From positions 1-61,284 of the forward strand of contig CAIYTH010000041.1 in assembly GCA_903929135.1 (NCBI GenBank): a DNA stretch of 61,284 nt, written 5' to 3'. This DNA is from an uncultured Chlorobiales bacterium (lineage in GTDB: Bacteria; Bacteroidota; Chlorobiia; Chlorobiales; Chlorobiaceae). Below are positions 58,361 through 61,284 of this stretch, piece after piece; position 1 is the stretch's first letter, and every line of letters starts with the position of its first letter. A model generated the notes under the pieces. The model ran no database searches, had not been told where the DNA came from, and saw only the letters and a list, made by a program, of their open reading frames with translations. Both the position numbers and the translations under genes were made by a program.

Positions 58361-59611
58361 TCAGTCGAGCCGAGGCTTGATGCCCTTGATATGGTGGAAA
58401 GAGACGACGCCCAGCAACTGTTCGTTTTCCTCGGTGACAGGAATCGCCCTGAACGAATACCTCGAGAAGAACTCGACGGCGTCATGGAGCGTGTCGTCAG
58501 GACCGAGGGTGATCAGGTTGTCGGTCATGATGTCGAAAAGCTGCTGCTCTGGTTCGGCGTTGAGCAGGTCACGCAGGTCGACGACTCCCTGCAGGATGCC
58601 GGCGTCGTCCACCACGTACACATACATGATGACGTCCATGTTGGCCGCGATGTCATGGTAGTGGTTGATGATCTCCTTGACCCTCGTGCCGGACGGCCGC
58701 CTGATGATGCTCTGCGTCACGTAGAGCATGATGTTCTCGTCGTCCTGTTCGATGATCTGCTGGACCTTCGCCTTGCTCTCCTGGTCCACCAGCTCGATGA
58801 GTTCGTCGGCGTCGGAAGATGGCAGCGCCGAGAGGATGTCCGCCGCCTTGGCAGGGCTCATCTCGTTGAGCAGTTCTGCAGCCTTGTCCTTCTGCATCGA
58901 TCCGATCAGCTCACGCTGAATCCTCGGCTCCACCTCTTCGAGCGTGTCGGAAGCCAGTTCCGGGTCGAGCGCGTTGAAGACGGCCATCCGCTGGTTCCTG
59001 TCGAGCTCCTCCAGGATGTCCGCGAGGTCGACCGGGTGGATATCGCTGATGTTCTCCTTGAGAATGTTGAGCTTGACGTTACCCTTGAAGCTGTCGATGG
59101 TTTCCGGCAGGGACTGGACGTACACCCATGAGATCGACGAGTCTTCGGTATAGCGGGCCAGGAAATCGGCGAGCTTGGTCATGCCCATCCTGCGCAGGAT
59201 GCGGAACCGGTTGAAATCAACCTCGCTGGCGTACAGGCGGTCGTTCTGGTAGATCAGCTTGACATCGTAGACCACCTCCACCTCATGGTCCTCCATGTCG
59301 AGGATCTTCTTGTCGAGGATGTAGTCCTTCAGGAAGATATAGCTCGCCTCGGGATCGAGCTTGTACTCCTCGGCGTCGGCGATGTCAGAAACGATTTCGG
59401 TGTTCGAAATCAGGGAGATTCTCTCCCACGGCAACAGCAGGGGGGGCTCTCCGTAAGGGCGATGAACGACCAGGTGCGTCACCTCCGGGACCTTCCCGGT
59501 GTGTTCCTGGATGACCAGGTCCTTGAGCTTGCCGATCCTGGTCGAGGTCAGGTAAACACGACGGCCGATGAGTTCGCTGAGATAGAATTCCTGTTCGAGT
59601 ATGGCAACCAT
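58361..59611 (-). CDS. MgtE N-domain/CBS protein without a membrane domain
   Basis: 416-residue cytoplasmic protein. Residues about 8-160 carry PRC-barrel-like segments (LIGRRVYLTSTRIGKLKDLVI, and a similar run near 110-140). Residues 185-290 are an MgtE N-terminal superhelix (DLADILEELDRNQRMAVFNAL, KDKAAELLNEMSPAKAADILSALP). Residues 298-415 form two CBS motifs (IIRRPSGTRVKEIINHYHD; DNLITLGPDDTLHDAVEFFSRYSFRAIPV). In MgtE channels these domains sense Mg2+ and gate an attached pore; here no TM helices exist. It ends the operon that begins with an NRAMP-fold transporter, so a regulatory subunit role is inferred. Confidence 0.85.
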   Translation of the reverse strand: MVAILEQEFYLSELIGRRVYLTSTRIGKLKDLVIQEHTGKVPEVTHLVVHRPYGEPPLLLPWERISLISNTEIVSDIADAEEYKLDPEASYIFLKDYILDKKILDMEDHEVEVVYDVKLIYQNDRLYASEVDFNRFRILRRMGMTKLADFLARYTEDSSISWVYVQSLPETIDSFKGNVKLNILKENISDIHPVDLADILEELDRNQRMAVFNALDPELASDTLEEVEPRIQRELIGSMQKDKAAELLNEMSPAKAADILSALPSSDADELIELVDQESKAKVQQIIEQDDENIMLYVTQSIIRRPSGTRVKEIINHYHDIAANMDVIMYVYVVDDAGILQGVVDLRDLLNAEPEQQLFDIMTDNLITLGPDDTLHDAVEFFSRYSFRAIPVTEENEQLLGVVSFHHIKGIKPRLD

Positions 59612-59634
59612 GACTCTCTCCTGTATCCGGTTTC

Positions 59635-59814
59635 TTATTTGCCTGCCTGGAGGACCGTGATGAATTTGTAAAGAAGCAGCACGACCAGCACCAGCAGGTA
59701 GATCCTCAGGCCGGTGAGTGAAAACTTGATGAGCGGCGACATCTCGACCTTGGGCTTCTCGTAGCGGGCGTTGATTTCGCGGATTTTGTCGATAAACTGC
59801 CTGATGACCTTCAT
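59635..59814 (-). CDS. 59-residue single-helix membrane protein
   Basis: Short gene between the NRAMP-like gene and the MgtE-domain gene. It reads MKVIRQFIDKIREINARYEK, then a polar Pro/Glu segment, then one TM helix (FSLTGLRIYLLVLVVLLLY), ending KFITVLQAGK. GAGGAG lies about seven bases before ATG, 18 bases after the transporter stop, and the next gene starts 23 bases after its own stop. Tight spacing and a good ribosome site support a real gene. It could be a small accessory subunit of the transporter; family not recognised. Confidence 0.8.
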   Translation of the reverse strand: MKVIRQFIDKIREINARYEKPKVEMSPLIKFSLTGLRIYLLVLVVLLLYKFITVLQAGK

Positions 59815-59832
59815 GTTCTTGCTCCTCGCAGA

Positions 59833-61101
59833 TTACTTGAGCAGGTTCGGGAAAAGGGCGGTGACTCCGTACATCGTCGACAGGATGATGATGCCGACCA
59901 CGATACCGCCGGTGATCAGGTTCTGGAGACGCGTATTGGTATACTCGCCCATCGTTTTCTTGTCGTTCAGCAGCAGGATCAGGAAGACGAGCGCCGCTGG
60001 AAGAAGTGTGACGGCAACCACCTGCACGAACAGGGTTATCAGGACCAGGGGAGCTCCGGGAATCAGCGGCACGAGGCCTGCGGTGATCAGGGTCAGGAAA
60101 TAGCTCGCATAGAACCAGGGAGCCTGCTTGACGTTGGTGTTGAGCGAGTGGGCCCAGCCGAAGATCTCACCGAACGCCCACGAGCTTGCAAGCGAGATGC
60201 AGATCGCGCCGAGCAGGCCGGCGTCGAAAAGCCCTATGGCCAGGAGTGCCCCGGTGTAGTGGTTCATCTTCATCAGCATCTTTGCCGCCGTGGCGGCATC
60301 GTCGATCGGCACCCCTTTCAGGAGGGTGCCTGTGACCACCACGATGAAGATGGCGACGGCCACCGTAATGATGGCGCCGAAGAGCGTGTCCGCCTTGCCC
60401 ATCTTGATGTCTTTCTCCTGCAACCCCTTGTCGACCACCGAGCTTTGCTGGAAGAACAGCATCCATGGAGCGATCGTGGTGCCGATGTTCGCCATCAGGA
60501 GGAAGAAGAGCTCGTTGGTCAGCCCCCCGGGAAGGTTGGGGATCAGCCCCTTGCCGACGATTTCGGTGATCGAAGGGTTGACCATGAAGGCAGCCGGTAC
60601 GTAGACGAGGTTGAGCAGGCAGAATCCGAGGGCGATTTTCTCCCAGGTCCAGTAGCGTCCGTTCAGCACGATGATGCCCATGAGTCCGATGACGCCGGCC
60701 ACGGTCAGCCAGGCAGGCACTCCGAAGATCTTCATGGCCGAGGTCATGCCGACGAACTCGGTGACCAGCGTCAGCCAGTCGACGATCATGAGATCGATGA
60801 GCGAGAACCAGCCCCAGAATGCGCCGAAACTTTCGAAAATCGCCTCGGCGTGTCCGCGCTTCGTCACGGCTCCGAGCCTTACGGTCATCTCCTGGACGTA
60901 GTAGGCGATCGGGATGAGGAGCAGCAGGAACCAGATGAGGTTGTAGCCGTACTGGGCGCCGGTGGCCGCATAGGTGGTTATTCCTCCCGCATCGTTGTCC
61001 GCAATCATCACGACGAGGCCGGGACCGGCAATCGCCAGATACATCCTGGTCGATTTCCAGACCTTTTTCGTGCGGTAATAGAGCGTGGAGAAGAAATCCA
61101 T
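59833..61101 (-). CDS. NRAMP-fold metal transporter, probable Mg2+-type (NRMT-like)
   Basis: 422-residue transporter with about eleven TM helices and NRAMP-type family features. The TM1 metal motif, normally D-P-G-N, reads D35-N-D-A-G-G. The TM6 motif, normally M-P-H-N, reads A211-P-W-M, so the Met that selects transition metals is Ala. From the literature I recall that NRAMP-related Mg2+ transporters lack this Met, and that replacing it in a bacterial NRAMP broadens transport to Mg2+ and Ca2+. The next genes encode a small TM protein and an MgtE Mg2+-sensor domain, which agrees. Mg2+ specificity is inferred; Mn2+/Fe2+ is not excluded. Confidence 0.85.
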   Translation of the reverse strand: MDFFSTLYYRTKKVWKSTRMYLAIAGPGLVVMIADNDAGGITTYAATGAQYGYNLIWFLLLLIPIAYYVQEMTVRLGAVTKRGHAEAIFESFGAFWGWFSLIDLMIVDWLTLVTEFVGMTSAMKIFGVPAWLTVAGVIGLMGIIVLNGRYWTWEKIALGFCLLNLVYVPAAFMVNPSITEIVGKGLIPNLPGGLTNELFFLLMANIGTTIAPWMLFFQQSSVVDKGLQEKDIKMGKADTLFGAIITVAVAIFIVVVTGTLLKGVPIDDAATAAKMLMKMNHYTGALLAIGLFDAGLLGAICISLASSWAFGEIFGWAHSLNTNVKQAPWFYASYFLTLITAGLVPLIPGAPLVLITLFVQVVAVTLLPAALVFLILLLNDKKTMGEYTNTRLQNLITGGIVVGIIILSTMYGVTALFPNLLK

Positions 61102-61284
61102 ATCCGGACAGGCTGAGCGTTGAAGGAAGATAACCCTGTATGTGGACCGGATCAGAAACTGGATGCGTCGATATTCCTGTCAGGCGGCTCCCGTACTGCT
61201 GGTGCCAGGCGGGCTTATGGGGTGCTTGGCCGCGGAAAAACTCCTTTCCTAACCCATGGTTTGCAAGTTTAAGGCTTTACGTCC

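Noticed and set aside
61102-61284. Mn2+ or Mg2+ riboswitch ahead of the NRAMP-like gene
   Set aside because: I looked for yybP-ykoY and M-box core sequences on the minus strand and did not find them; the region also runs off the window edge.

Overview
The window comes from a green sulfur bacterium (Chlorobiaceae; Chlorobium, Chlorobaculum or a close relative). Three things point there: two adjacent genes for chlorosome-envelope [2Fe-2S] proteins of the CsmI/CsmJ/CsmX family, a CrtH-type carotene cis-trans isomerase, and a sepiapterin reductase very like the one I remember from Chlorobaculum tepidum. Base composition is moderately GC-rich. No rRNA, convincing tRNA, CRISPR array, insertion sequence or prophage was seen; this is mostly core chromosome with a few accessory islands.

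Layout. 0.15-4.4 kb: a seven-PAS histidine kinase and an OmpR-type response regulator. 4.5-12.7 kb: a DEAD-box RNA helicase behind a long leader, a beta-CASP nuclease with a DUF2721 partner, a PEBP-like protein, a YbjN-like exported protein, a Xer recombinase and RsmB. 12.8-15.4 kb: a SAM-I riboswitch followed by metY-metX. 15.5-19.5 kb: serS, yqeY, sepiapterin reductase, a cold-shock protein and radC. 19.5-29.3 kb (minus strand): a complete branched-chain amino acid operon ilvD-ilvB-ilvN-ilvC-leuB-leuC-leuD-cimA, preceded by a promoter, a leader peptide rich in Val/Leu/Ile and a terminator/antiterminator pair. 29.9-31.4 kb: a fused VTE5-like/DUF92 (phytol kinase/phytyl-phosphate kinase-like) membrane protein. 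31.5-36.8 kb: tolQ-tolR-tolA-tolB-pal-pal2-cpoB. 37-39.8 kb: a hybrid sensor kinase. 40-41 kb: two small unknown genes. 41.6-44.3 kb: a compact curli cluster (two curlin-repeat proteins, CsgF, CsgG). 45.7-48.1 kb: hsp20-dnaK with a sigma-54-type promoter. 48.6-50 kb: an ECF sigma factor, a zinc anti-sigma factor and an ArsR regulator. 50.2-54.7 kb: crtH, alanine dehydrogenase and the two chlorosome proteins. 54.9-58.2 kb: mfd. 59.6-61.1 kb: an NRAMP-fold transporter lacking the canonical transition-metal residues, a 59-residue membrane protein, and a detached MgtE-type Mg2+ sensor domain.

The most interesting signals are: (1) the NRAMP-like/59-aa/MgtE-sensor operon, which reads as a split, Mg2+-sensing transport system; (2) the ribosome-mediated attenuator of the ilv-leu-cimA operon; (3) the minimal curli locus; (4) a dispersed family of 9-bp ATGGACNNN tandem repeats, three of whose four copies form long inverted repeats between genes; and (5) a near-consensus sigma-54 promoter on the heat-shock operon.
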